From assembly GCF_040939785.1 (NCBI RefSeq), contig NZ_CP162553.1, positions 5,971,001 to 6,035,000 of the forward strand: 64,000 bases of DNA, written 5' to 3'. The DNA is from Bradyrhizobium lupini (lineage in GTDB: Bacteria > Pseudomonadota > Alphaproteobacteria > Rhizobiales > Xanthobacteraceae). A program made the position numbers and the translations under genes. Positions 46,764 through 54,873 of the stretch are shown here, piece after piece (within the stretch, counting starts at the first letter, position 1; each line of letters begins with the position of its first letter). The notes below the pieces were generated by a model. It searched no databases, had not been told where the DNA came from, and saw nothing but the letters and a program-made list of their open reading frames with translations.

Positions 46764-46835
46764 ATCCGAAATTCGGAATTGATGCAATTATGAATATCAG
46801 AATTATCGCTTGACTTCGACTTCGGAATACCGGAA
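46764..46835. promoter_or_regulatory. Pair of 15-bp operator-like dyads between S24 repressor and GcrA-like gene
   Basis: ATCCGAAATTCGGAA at 46764-46778 and TTCGGAATACCGGAA at 46821-46835 both fit [T/A]TC[C/G]G-N5-CGGAA, with an invariant right half. They lie in the 165-base divergent gap, 37-51 and 94-108 bases before the repressor start, and could control both divergent genes. Confidence 0.7.
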
Positions 46836-46891
46836 TGTAGGCTCCGCCTCGCGGTCGTGCGATCGGAGGAGGCGCATCACAGGACAGCAGC

Positions 46892-47419
46892 ATGGAACCG
46901 GCTCATTGGCCGTCGGAGCACTCCGACGCGCTTCGCGACTATTTTCTCAAGGGGTTGTCTTATGCGGAGATCGGAAGACAGATTAACGCAAGGTTCGGAA
47001 CGGCTTACACGCGCAACGCGGTGGTCGGCCGCGCCAAGCGGCTCGGGCTGATCGTGCAGGTGCGGATGACGAGCCCGTCGATCGTGCCGGTGCTGCCGTC
47101 TGGAGCCTGTCTTATCCTCCCGCACCGTCCCGCGTTACTGAACCTGCCGCCGAAATCTGCGATGAAGCCTGCCGCGCAGGTCAAATTGCGCTGCGTCGGC
47201 GTCCAGCCGCGCCTGGTCCCGTTGGTCGAACTCGCTGCCGAGGACTGTCGCTATCCCTATGGTGGCGACAAGGACGGGGAGGAGATTACCTTCTGCGGCC
47301 ATCCAAGTGAGCCGGGCTCGAGCTATTGCACGCCGCATGCGCGCCTGACGCGCCGCGCCGGAGCTGGATCCGCCCGCGTCGCCGGCCCCGTCGTGCTGAG
47401 GCTGGTCTCTGCCGCGTGA
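46892..47419 (+). CDS. GcrA-family cell-cycle/transcription regulator
   Basis: A 175-residue protein of the GcrA family. The N-terminal DNA-binding part has the family pattern: a Trp early on (PAHWPSEHSDALRDYFLKGL), SYAEIGRQINARFG and TRNAVVGRAKRLGL. The C-terminal sigma-factor-binding part carries AEDCRYPYGG, TFCGHPSEPGSSYCTPHARL, the Cys/His cluster of the family. In Caulobacter, GcrA binds methylated GAnTC sites and sigma-70 to turn on cell-cycle genes. This one is a paralogue of divergent sequence next to a repressor gene and an operator pair, so it may be a mobile-element-like or stress-controlled GcrA. ATG 46892 follows weak ribosome sites. Confidence 0.85.
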   Translation: MEPAHWPSEHSDALRDYFLKGLSYAEIGRQINARFGTAYTRNAVVGRAKRLGLIVQVRMTSPSIVPVLPSGACLILPHRPALLNLPPKSAMKPAAQVKLRCVGVQPRLVPLVELAAEDCRYPYGGDKDGEEITFCGHPSEPGSSYCTPHARLTRRAGAGSARVAGPVVLRLVSAA

Positions 47420-47464
47420 CCTCACGACCGTCCGTTCAATCGTCAATTCGCAAGGAGTATCCGA

Positions 47465-48040
47465 GTGGCACGTGTCCGCCGCAACAGTTCCTTCAAATCG
47501 GCGAATGTCTACGACCGACGCTCACGTGAGATACCGTTCAATGCGGAGGTGGCGGAAGTCGAGGTGGACAATCCGCTGGCGCTCGACCCCGGCGAGAAGA
47601 TTATGGCCGTGCGGTCGATCCGCAGCGATCCGCTCGGCCGGCTGCATGCGCACCGTCAGATCGACGAGGCGCAGTATCGCGGCGGGCGCGCCTTCCAGGA
47701 CGATTGGGAGAAGGCCGAGCGAGGCCCTCAGGCAATGGACCCGACTCGCGAATATGTCGATGGCGCGCGCATGCGCGAGCCGGTCACCGAGAGCCAACGC
47801 CAGGCGGTGCTGCGGCTGAACCGGATCGAGCGCGAACTCGGCACAGACGGTGCCGCGCTAGTGCACGACGTGTTGGTGCTGGGCCTGACCATGGACGAGA
47901 TCGGCCAGCGTCGCGCCGTCCGTACGCAGCGCTGGATCGACTATTTTGCCCGACGTTTCCGTGAATGCCTGGACCGGCTGGCAGTGATCTATGGCTTTGC
48001 GGCGGAAACGGGGAGACAGCGTGCAGGGCAACGAAGATGA
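47465..48040 (+). CDS. Hypothetical protein of DUF6456-like or phage regulatory type (191 aa)
   Basis: A 191-residue soluble, charged protein starting at GTG 47465. The middle (DPLGRLHAHRQIDEAQYRGGRAFQDDWEKAE) and the following helical part (RLNRIERELGTDGAALVHDVLVLGLTMDEIGQRR) recall the rhizobial DUF6456-type and phage-encoded late-regulator proteins, with a likely helix-turn-helix in LGLTMDEIGQRRAVRTQRW. I give no firm name. It lies ~45 bases downstream of the GcrA-like gene in the same direction, so they may be one transcript under the S24 repressor. Its codon use is similar to the neighbours. Confidence 0.7.
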   Translation: MARVRRNSSFKSANVYDRRSREIPFNAEVAEVEVDNPLALDPGEKIMAVRSIRSDPLGRLHAHRQIDEAQYRGGRAFQDDWEKAERGPQAMDPTREYVDGARMREPVTESQRQAVLRLNRIERELGTDGAALVHDVLVLGLTMDEIGQRRAVRTQRWIDYFARRFRECLDRLAVIYGFAAETGRQRAGQRR

Positions 48041-48043
48041 CAA

Positions 48044-48077
48044 CGGCGCGCCCGCGACCACGATCGTGGGCGCGCCG
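48044..48077. terminator. Bidirectional hairpin between convergent genes
   Basis: A perfect 10-bp stem pairs CGGCGCGCCC (48044-48053) with GGGCGCGCCG (48068-48077); the loop region contains the 12-base palindrome CCACGATCGTGG, so alternative pairing is possible. It lies directly after the stop at 48040 and 10 bases before the stop of the convergent gene at 48087. There is no T-run. Confidence 0.65.
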
Positions 48078-48086
48078 GTCTTGTGC

Positions 48087-48443
48087 TTAGGGATGCGGTA
48101 GGATCTGGTAGGTCGTGGCATAGGGCTCGACTCGCAGCGAGGCGTTGGCCAAAAGGCCGATTCTGGCGGTCGGCGCCTGCTGCAATTCGCCGTTCGGACC
48201 GCGATGCACGTTGTATTGCCAGACGGTGAGATCGCCCTTCTGTGCCAGAGCATGTGCAACGGCGCTCGCATCATTGCCGCCGAGGGCCTGAAGCTCCTCC
48301 GTCGACAATCCGACGACGATTTCATCCTTGATGGTGACGATCTTGAACAGGTTCATCCTGGTCTCCTGCGCCCACGCGCTTTGTGTCGAGAAGGTGAGAA
48401 GCGCGACTGCGGCGCCCTTGATGAGATCGCAGCGAGAAAGCAT
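48087..48443 (-). CDS. Exported hypothetical protein (118 aa)
   Basis: A 118-residue protein with a signal peptide (KGAAVALLTFSTQSAWAQ) after a short basic start, from ATG 48443. The mature part begins ETRMNLFKIVTIKDEIVVGL, then STEELQALGGNDASAVAHALAQKGDLTVWQYNV and ends in YATTYQILPHP. The open frame reaches further upstream (48650), but only the shorter form has the leader. It should reside in the periplasm. No domain or function is known to me; homologous small proteins occur in Bradyrhizobium and relatives. It converges with the gene ending at 48040. Confidence 0.7.
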   Translation of the reverse strand: MLSRCDLIKGAAVALLTFSTQSAWAQETRMNLFKIVTIKDEIVVGLSTEELQALGGNDASAVAHALAQKGDLTVWQYNVHRGPNGELQQAPTARIGLLANASLRVEPYATTYQILPHP

Positions 48444-49186
48444 GCCGTCGTCCTTTGGTGCTGGGGCGCCCAGATCGATCAATGCATCGGCCACGGCGCC
48501 CGTGATCTGCGTGACTGTTTCGCCTCCGCTTTGTCGTTTGCTCCTCGAAAACGGTTCACGGCCGGAAACAAATGGGGCCCGATGAATCCTGATGCGAAAA
48601 GGCGGGTCCAAGTCCAAGAGCTCGAGGGGACGGGTTTGGATGAAATCCAAACGTCATAGTTTGTCTCTTGGTCAGAAGGCCGCGCTGTGGCTGCCGATCC
48701 ATAGCGCGAGATCGACGCCTATTTCGTCGACGATACAACCGCCGACGCCAGACTCAACAATTACGTGTATACGCTGAAGAAGCACTGGTTCGCGTCCACC
48801 AACGTCCATTCACATCCGAAACAACACGAAACGCAGCGTCGATTGACGGCAATCGAGGCTGTATGCCTGATCGATGCCGCTTCTTGACGCAGGTGGGTGA
48901 CGGCCGGCCCTATTCCTGTTATCCGGAATTGCCGTGGTGCGATGCAGACGAAGCATCGCTGCGCCAACCGTTAGGCTTGCCGGAGGGGTTGTTTCTTGAC
49001 ATAGTTGCAACCTGTTCAGGTGTGCGCGCCGCAGATGTAGCTCGGCGTGCGAACACACCGGGCTTCCCCCGGCCGAAGGCGCGCCGTCGCCATAGCATCC
49101 GGTTATGGCATCCAGTTGTGGCGTTGGGTTCTTAGTTGGGACCTCGATGTTGGATCACGAAGTCCGATGCTTGTCATAGGTGCGAG
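48444..49186. other. Interval without a confident gene
   Basis: About 740 bases. Several frames cross it, all with poor codon use. One plus-strand stretch, 48705-48887, is open for 60 codons with a protein-like composition (AYFVDDTTADARLNNYVYTL then KKHWFASTNVHSHPKQHE) but has an in-frame stop before it and no start codon, so it may be a gene remnant or another frame-broken gene. Nothing else stands out. Confidence 0.5.
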
Positions 49187-49372
49187 ATGAAGAACCTCAA
49201 TTTCGCAGCTGAGCTGCACCTCAAGCTCGGCGCGCCTGCAAGCGGCACCGTCGAAAGCCTGCGCCTGCTCCGGGCCTTTCTGAAGCTCGCGCCCCGGCAG
49301 CGTTTCGAGGTCATCAAGCTCGTCGAAGACCTCGCCACCGAAGAAACCCTCCCCGAACACCCCCTGTCCTGA
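49187..49372 (+). CDS. Small hypothetical protein (61 aa)
   Basis: A 61-residue, mostly helical soluble protein starting at ATG 49187 (MKNLNFAAELHLKLGAP). It continues SGTVESLRLLRAFLKLAPRQRF and ends in EETLPEHPLS. The sequence has the regular amphipathic look of a real small protein, though the ribosome site is weak. No domain recognised. It is followed ~130 bases later by the phasin gene, which may share its direction but not its promoter, since a good ribosome site and gap separate them. Confidence 0.55.
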   Translation: MKNLNFAAELHLKLGAPASGTVESLRLLRAFLKLAPRQRFEVIKLVEDLATEETLPEHPLS

Positions 49373-49503
49373 GCCGGCTTGCGCGCCGGCCTTATGTTTT
49401 CCTGCCACAGCAGGCCGCCGGGCGACGTCTTCCCCGGGGCTGGACGCTGGCAGGCGATCCGGCAAGTGTGGTATTCAGTTCTGAAAACGGGAGGAGTGCG
49501 ACC

Positions 49504-49845
49504 ATGATCGAACCGAAGCTCGAAGTTCCGGCCGAACTGCGCGACTTGGCCGAGAAGACGATTGACCAAGCGGAAAAGGCATTCGGCATGTTTTTCGAAG
49601 CCGCCACCAAATCGATGACGACCGTTCCGGGCGCGGGGGCGGACGTCTCGAAGCAGGCGCTCGCTTTCACCGAGCAGAACATGAAGTCGGCGTTCGAGCA
49701 TGCCCGCAAGCTCGTCCATGCGACCGACCTTCAGGAGGCGATGCAGATCCAATCGGATTTCCTGCGCAGCCAGTTCACCAGTGCCGGAGACCACATGCGC
49801 CAGATGACCGGTAGTCTGATGCAACCGGGGAAGGGCAAGTCCTAA
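49504..49845 (+). CDS. Phasin family protein
   Basis: A 113-residue phasin, a small amphipathic protein that coats polyhydroxyalkanoate granules. The phasin pattern is clear: PAELRDLAEKTIDQAEKAFGMFFEAA, then KQALAFTEQNMKSAFEHARKLVHATDLQEAMQIQSDFLRSQF in long helices, with no membrane segment. ATG 49504 has a GGGAGGAG ribosome site. It stands alone in the window. The DUF3141 and MaoC/ScoAB genes at the left end are related to PHA/PHB metabolism but are not linked to it. Some phasin-like proteins of this family serve in other stress roles, so the granule role is inferred. Confidence 0.85.
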   Translation: MIEPKLEVPAELRDLAEKTIDQAEKAFGMFFEAATKSMTTVPGAGADVSKQALAFTEQNMKSAFEHARKLVHATDLQEAMQIQSDFLRSQFTSAGDHMRQMTGSLMQPGKGKS

Positions 49846-50030
49846 TTCTCGGTGTGTTCACGGCGCGTCCACAGATTGGACTTGCACCGCGTGAATATCC
49901 GCACTGGTATCGGTCCATGATGGGCCGTCGAATGGACCTCATTCGCCGCCCATCATCCTTTCCGCTGATCCCTGTCGGTTCTCAGGCAGGGATTTGCATC
50001 TGTCGCAGGTGTCTTGACCAGGTCGCTCTG

Positions 50031-50329
50031 CTAACGCAGCGATGCGATGTAGGCCGCGATATCGCCGGCTTCGATCCGCCTCAAGGGGAAATTCGGCATC
50101 TTCGGGTGCGTCCCCTCTTTCGTGTCCGTTGCGCGCAGGCCTGACTTCAGTTCGGAACGACTCGGTCGGCGCTCGCCTGAGTTTTGCCGTTCGCCACGAC
50201 ATGGCAGCTGGCGCACCAGCGCCTCGCAAGGTCGGCGCCGTGATCTGCATCGGCGGCGAGAGCGGACGACGTGCCCACGCTCAAGGCCACGGCAACCAGC
50301 AGGCAAATTCGTCTCAAATGCCGGTGCAT
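50031..50329 (-). CDS. Class I c-type cytochrome, small soluble, one frame break
   Basis: A ~99-residue periplasmic cytochrome c. It has a signal peptide (ICLLVAVALSVGTSSALA), then the haem motif CASCH in RRWCASCHVVANG, and a C-terminal HPKMPNFPL in which Met is the likely axial ligand, then a final helix GDIAAYIASL. The frame breaks at about 50153-50158 (TTCGGAA region on the plus strand); a single added base restores the chain between DRVVP and ELKSGLRATD. ATG 50329 starts MHRHLRRICLLV. It carries electrons in the periplasm. No oxidase or dehydrogenase partner is adjacent; the SoxC-like gene at the window end is too distant to claim. Confidence 0.75.
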
Positions 50330-50621
50330 GGGGCAATCCTGTGTGTTGTTGGCTAGCGACGCCATCCTCATCCGCAACACGAACCCGGAAACTGCGAGAG
50401 GTCGATGCGGGCGATGATCGACCGCAGCAGCTTGCGAGCCGAACGATAGAGATGCCGGGCAGATCTCGGCGTCCTTGCCGCGGGCAGGCCAAAGCTTGTC
50501 GTATCGTGTCTTTTCGTATCAAGGCTATCGATGGAGTGCGACACGTGCCTCTCCGAGATGACGAGGCTCTTTCTATCGGGGTCGGCTCGCGGCAGCCTTG
50601 ATCTGCCGCAAAGGGGCCGGA

Positions 50622-51452
50622 CTAATAGTCGCCGGGGTTCATGATCATCGGGCTTCGTGTATCGGCCGGGGCGAGCGCGCTGCTGGCGCTGTCGCGCAGG
50701 AAGCGGTCGAGCGTCGCCTGGATCTTCTCCTTGACCGCATCGGGACCGCGATCGCTCATCTCGGTATGCTGTGCGCCAGTGTGGATAATGTCGATGCCGC
50801 GCGCCTTGGCCTCTTCTGGCGTCGGCAGCACGCCGGGATCAGTTACGAAATGCGGATCCTTCGAGCGGAACGACAGGATCTTCATGTTGTCGCTAAGCAC
50901 GAAAGGTACCCGCAGATTGTCGAGCGTGATCACTTTCGACACCAGCTCCGGGTGCTGATGGGCGACGTACATCGAAACGTCGCCACCGTTGGAATGGCCG
51001 ACGAGCGTGATGTGGTCGTAGTCGGCGTTCTCCTGCCGCCGCTTCAACTCGCCCAAGGTGAAGAGGATGTTGGCCTCGCAACGGATATAGACCTCGCGCC
51101 GACCGACATATTGCTGGCCGGCCTTGGTCATCAGCGGCGGATCGCTCGGCAGATCCTGCTGGATGCTGGCGACGAGATAACCGCGCGCGGCGAGCACGTT
51201 GGCGAGGAAGGAATATTCGGTGGCCTTGACGGTATTGCCGTTGCTGATGATGGCGAGCGGGAGCTTCCAGAGGCCGAGATTGGCCTTGGTCTCGTAATCG
51301 CGCCGTACAGCGATTTCGACCGCAATCGGCCGCTGGCGGGCGGCGTCGAACAGGGTCAACACCTCATGGCGGATCGCGAACCGGCTGACGACGAAATACT
51401 GGCCGACGCCGAGGACGCAGAGAAACGCCAGAACTGCAAACACCCTTTTCAT
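50622..51452 (-). CDS. Alpha/beta hydrolase, lipase/chlorophyllase-like (276 aa)
   Basis: A 276-residue protein whose N-terminal hydrophobic stretch (FAVLAFLCVLGVGQYFVV) is a signal anchor or signal peptide, so it acts in the periplasm or at the membrane. The alpha/beta-hydrolase nucleophile is in HITLVGHSNGGDVSMYVA (Ser in GHSNGG). Other blocks are PLAIISNGNTVKATEYSFLANVLAARGYLV, with the oxyanion loop, and IIHTGAQHTEMSD, whose His may complete the triad. It resembles the chlorophyllase/dienelactone-hydrolase-like family of unknown substrate. It stands alone between cytochrome c and TpsB genes in the same direction. Confidence 0.82.
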   Translation of the reverse strand: MKRVFAVLAFLCVLGVGQYFVVSRFAIRHEVLTLFDAARQRPIAVEIAVRRDYETKANLGLWKLPLAIISNGNTVKATEYSFLANVLAARGYLVASIQQDLPSDPPLMTKAGQQYVGRREVYIRCEANILFTLGELKRRQENADYDHITLVGHSNGGDVSMYVAHQHPELVSKVITLDNLRVPFVLSDNMKILSFRSKDPHFVTDPGVLPTPEEAKARGIDIIHTGAQHTEMSDRGPDAVKEKIQATLDRFLRDSASSALAPADTRSPMIMNPGDY

Positions 51453-51605
51453 GGTTCCGTCTCAAATCACTTTTGACTGAACATGGCCATTGGGAACTCC
51501 CGGATCGAGCGATCGTGAGCAGGTTACGGGATTAAATTTAGGCAAGGCTGTGAGCCGGAGCCCAGGGGCCGCATGTCGCGGGCTACAGCGCGAAGGACAA
51601 GGGGT

Positions 51606-53402
51606 TTACAGACAACCGCCCTTGCCGCGTTCGGAGCAGAGCTGCAACGCGCTTGACAGAGTAAACAGGAAGCGCGGGCTGCGGCGCTCGTTGTCGGGCG
51701 CCCGGTAGCTCAGGGGGACGGCCACGCCGAGATCGGCCCGGAAATCGTCTGGCAGAAAGAACCGCACGCCAGCTCCGGCCGAGGTCAGCGACGGGCCCTC
51801 GCTCAGGCGGTAACCGTGGTTCCAGACTGCGCCGGCGTCACCGAAGGCGTAGAGCTGATAGCCGGTCCAATAGCGGAAATTGAGCTTCTGGTCGAAGCGC
51901 AGTTCGAGCGAGCCGGCGAGACCATTGTCGCCGCTGATCTCGGCTGCGCCATAGCCGCGCCCGAAGGCAGCGCCGCCGAGATAGAATTGCTGCGAGGTGA
52001 ACAGCGGCCGTGACGCCGTCTGGCTCGCAGCGGAGAGCTTGAGCGACCAGACGTCGTTGAGCGTCTGGTAGCGCGTGAACCAGAGGTTCAGCACGGAGAA
52101 GTTCGATGACGCGCCATCGCGCGACAACAGGTCGTCGTCGAAATGCGAGGCACCGAAGATGTCGAGGCCCTGGCGGTAGATCAGCGTCGCGAAATTGGTG
52201 CCGCCGAAATGATCCTGGAGCCGGTAGTCGGCGGTCAGGCTCGCGGTCCTGATGTGGTCGTTGTACCAGGGGCCGTAAAGGTCATGCTCGGACACGTTGC
52301 TGAAGGTCGTCGCCGCGGTCAGGGTCAGCGAGGACAATTGCGACTGCAATGGGACGATGCTGGCACGCAGCTCGAACGCCTCGGTCGTGGTGATGTCGCT
52401 GTCGAGGCGGCGCGCATCGCCCGGCCTGACCGCGCTGTATAAGACAGACCCGCCGAGACGCACGCCGTCGACACCGATCGGTGCATCGTAGGACAGCCGT
52501 GCGAAGCCAAGCTGGCGGGGGTCGTTGGCGATGGTCGACAGGTTGACCGCCAGCGTGTCGCCGGCCGTGAGATAGGAGTTGAACGCGCCGGTCGCATAGG
52601 TCTGCCACGGACCGACTGATGATGAGCCGAGATTGTCCAGACCGAACGACGAGAAGACGTGCCAGGTCTTCAAATAGACGATGAGGCGGAAGCGGCCGGT
52701 TGCACCGCCGATCTCCTCCAGTGCGGTATCGGTGATCCGGACGCCAGGTCTGCCGTTGACGAGAAAGAGCTGACGTTCCAGCGTTGCCAGGCGCGACGGT
52801 TGCTCAGCCAGAACCGGCCCAAGCATCGGTCTCACGCCGAACTGCTCGGCGCCATCGCCTTTCAGCTCGGCCTGCACGATGGCGCCTTCGATCACCTGGA
52901 TCCGGAGCAGGCCGTCGGCAATGTCCTGCGGCGGCACGATCGCACGGCTCAAGTGAAAACCATCGGCACGGTAGAGATCGCTGATCGCGCCGGCGATCGC
53001 GGCGAGATCCGCCTGCGAAACCTTCTTGCCGACATAGGGCTGGTAGACCGCGGCGATGCGATCGGGGGAAACGGCGCGGGCTCCGCTGACGTTGACGCCG
53101 CGCAGCACGAATTGAGGCCTGGTATCGCCGCCGGTGCTGGGCTGGTCGATTGTTGGGAGCCTGACCGGCGGACGGCTCAGGGATTCCCGCTCGGTTTGGT
53201 TCTCAAAATATTTCTGAGGTTGGCGCGGATCGAAACCCGGCTGGTTCGCCTGCTGCGCGAAAGCCTGAGGGACTCCCGCGAAGAACGGCGCCAACAGCAC
53301 CGCTGCGGTAACGAGATGCCGCTTCGCAACGCGCGCGACGCGCCTGTCCCCGTAGTTCGACGGAGATGTGCCCCTGATGCTATAAGGGTTCGTTAGCCAC
53401 AT
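51606..53402 (-). CDS. TpsB outer-membrane transporter (ShlB/FhaC/HecB family)
   Basis: A 598-residue two-partner-secretion transporter. After a signal-like stretch (HLVTAAVLLAPFFAGVPQAFAQ) come the plug-helix/linker and two POTRA domains: FVLRGVNVSGARAVSPDRIAAVYQPYVGKKV and LLRIQVIEGAIVQAELKGDG. The rest is a 16-strand barrel with the family loop QQFYLGGAAFGRGYGAAEISGD, in which the motif FGRGY (VRGY-like) marks the L6 lid, and a C-terminal beta-strand. The annotated start, ATG 53402, gives ~26 residues before the leader; a nearer GTG is possible. TpsB secretes a large TpsA adhesin, hemolysin or CDI toxin, but no TpsA gene lies in the window, so the partner must be upstream elsewhere. The divergent FecR-domain and CHASE2 genes are common neighbours of TpsB in this group. 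Confidence 0.88.
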   Translation of the reverse strand: MWLTNPYSIRGTSPSNYGDRRVARVAKRHLVTAAVLLAPFFAGVPQAFAQQANQPGFDPRQPQKYFENQTERESLSRPPVRLPTIDQPSTGGDTRPQFVLRGVNVSGARAVSPDRIAAVYQPYVGKKVSQADLAAIAGAISDLYRADGFHLSRAIVPPQDIADGLLRIQVIEGAIVQAELKGDGAEQFGVRPMLGPVLAEQPSRLATLERQLFLVNGRPGVRITDTALEEIGGATGRFRLIVYLKTWHVFSSFGLDNLGSSSVGPWQTYATGAFNSYLTAGDTLAVNLSTIANDPRQLGFARLSYDAPIGVDGVRLGGSVLYSAVRPGDARRLDSDITTTEAFELRASIVPLQSQLSSLTLTAATTFSNVSEHDLYGPWYNDHIRTASLTADYRLQDHFGGTNFATLIYRQGLDIFGASHFDDDLLSRDGASSNFSVLNLWFTRYQTLNDVWSLKLSAASQTASRPLFTSQQFYLGGAAFGRGYGAAEISGDNGLAGSLELRFDQKLNFRYWTGYQLYAFGDAGAVWNHGYRLSEGPSLTSAGAGVRFFLPDDFRADLGVAVPLSYRAPDNERRSPRFLFTLSSALQLCSERGKGGCL

Positions 53403-53532
53403 GATTTTTCATAGTTTTTTATGGTCAACGAATGGTTAACGCGACCGCTCCGCTGGCCGCTTCCCGCTAATCCTATGTTGAGTGATTTCGGATACCCCTC
53501 AAGGCCGGCTGTAACGCGGACTGAGGATCGTC

Positions 53533-54813
53533 ATGCTGAACAAGGTTGGAATGCGGTGCGCCTTGGCGGCTGCGCTGATGCTCGGAACGGCTTCCGCCGC
53601 ATCCGCTGCGGATGATGGCGTCTGGTCGGTTGGCAAGGCCACCGGCGAGGTCTGGGTCGCCACTAGCGCCGCGCAGCAGGTGTCGTTGAATCAGCAGGAG
53701 GCACTCAAGCCCGGCGACACCATTCGTACCGGACGTAATGGCCGCGTCCTGCTCGTCCGCGGCGAGGAGACCATCCTGATCTCTCCCAACTCGGTGGTCG
53801 GCTTGCCGACGGAGAAAAAGGACGGTCTCTCGACCACCATCATCCAGCAGGCGGGCTCGATCCTGCTCGAGGTCGAGAAGCGCAACGTCAAGCACTTCGA
53901 GGTCGAGACGCCCTATCTCGCCGCCGTGGTCAAGGGCACCCAGTTCAGCGTCACCGTGAATGCGGGCAGCACCAAGGTGGGCGTGCTTCGCGGCCAAGTC
54001 GAGGTCTCCGACTTCAAGACGGGGCAGATCGCCCAGGTCCTGCCGGGGCAGGCCGCCACCGTCTTCGAGCATGGCAAGCCCGGCCTCTCTCTGAGCGGCT
54101 CCGGCACCTTCAATCCGATCGAGCACGGCAAGCCGCGCGCCTCGAGCATCGAGCGCGTCCCGGTGCCGAAATCAGGTCTGTCGGCCCCGCGCAACGCCGC
54201 GAACGGCCATGCGATCCACGCGCTCGGTCCGATCGACAAGGGCGCCAAGGCGGCCGGCGCGCTCAAGCCATCGCAACCGGCGGCCGGAGCTCACGCGTCC
54301 AAGGGCGGTGCTGCAAAGCCCGGCGTCGTGCGCATCTCGAGTTCGCTGGGCGAGGTCAAGCTCAACGTCCACAAGGTCACGCACGGGCTCGCCCACGGCG
54401 GCGGTGCCCCCGGACAGGTGCGCAACGCGCACGCCAGCACCGAGACGGTCTGGAGCGACTCGAAAGCGAGCACGACGGCATCCAACAGCACCGGCCAGAC
54501 TGCGGTCACTACGAGCAGCGGCGTGACGGCTGGCAGCACCAGCTCCTCGGCCGCCGGCACGACAATAGCCGCGACGACGGCCGGTGCGTCTAGCGACGGC
54601 TCTGGCGGCGGCAGTGGAAATTCCAGTGGCAAGTCCAACCCCGGCAAGGGCAACTCCGGTAACGGCAATTCCGGCAATGGGAATTCCGGCGACGGTAACG
54701 GCAACAACGGCGCCACCGGTAACGGTAGGGGCAACAACGGTAACGGCAACGGCAACGGCGGCGGCAACGGCAGCAATGGCCACGGCAATGCCTTTGGCCA
54801 CAACAAGCACTGA
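53533..54813 (+). CDS. FecR-domain exported protein with Gly/Asn-rich C-terminus
   Basis: A 426-residue protein with signal peptide (GMRCALAAALMLGTASAASA). The FecR-like domain (about 40-165) shows the beta-strand repeat pattern LKPGDTIRTGRNGRVLLVRGEE, IISPNSVVGLPT and FEVETPYLAAVVKGTQFSVTV. After it a basic, Ala/Pro-rich linker leads to a low-complexity tail: Thr/Ser-rich (about 305-355), then ~70 residues rich in Gly and Asn (GNGNSGNGNSGDGNG and similar). The FecR domain in such proteins is periplasmic and often sits with TpsB and CHASE2 genes. The tail may reach through peptidoglycan or act as a flexible spacer. It is the first gene of a two-gene row with the CHASE2 protein. Confidence 0.85.
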   Translation: MLNKVGMRCALAAALMLGTASAASAADDGVWSVGKATGEVWVATSAAQQVSLNQQEALKPGDTIRTGRNGRVLLVRGEETILISPNSVVGLPTEKKDGLSTTIIQQAGSILLEVEKRNVKHFEVETPYLAAVVKGTQFSVTVNAGSTKVGVLRGQVEVSDFKTGQIAQVLPGQAATVFEHGKPGLSLSGSGTFNPIEHGKPRASSIERVPVPKSGLSAPRNAANGHAIHALGPIDKGAKAAGALKPSQPAAGAHASKGGAAKPGVVRISSSLGEVKLNVHKVTHGLAHGGGAPGQVRNAHASTETVWSDSKASTTASNSTGQTAVTTSSGVTAGSTSSSAAGTTIAATTAGASSDGSGGGSGNSSGKSNPGKGNSGNGNSGNGNSGDGNGNNGATGNGRGNNGNGNGNGGGNGSNGHGNAFGHNKH

Positions 54814-54873
54814 GGCGATTTCGTAGGGGATGAGGGGGCGTACCTGCAGAAGCAGGTGCGCGGGAGGATCGGA

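Noticed and set aside
51493..51517. GGAAC followed by CGTG as another EcfG promoter
   Set aside because: The -10 part reads CGTG instead of CGTT, and no gene follows in that direction.
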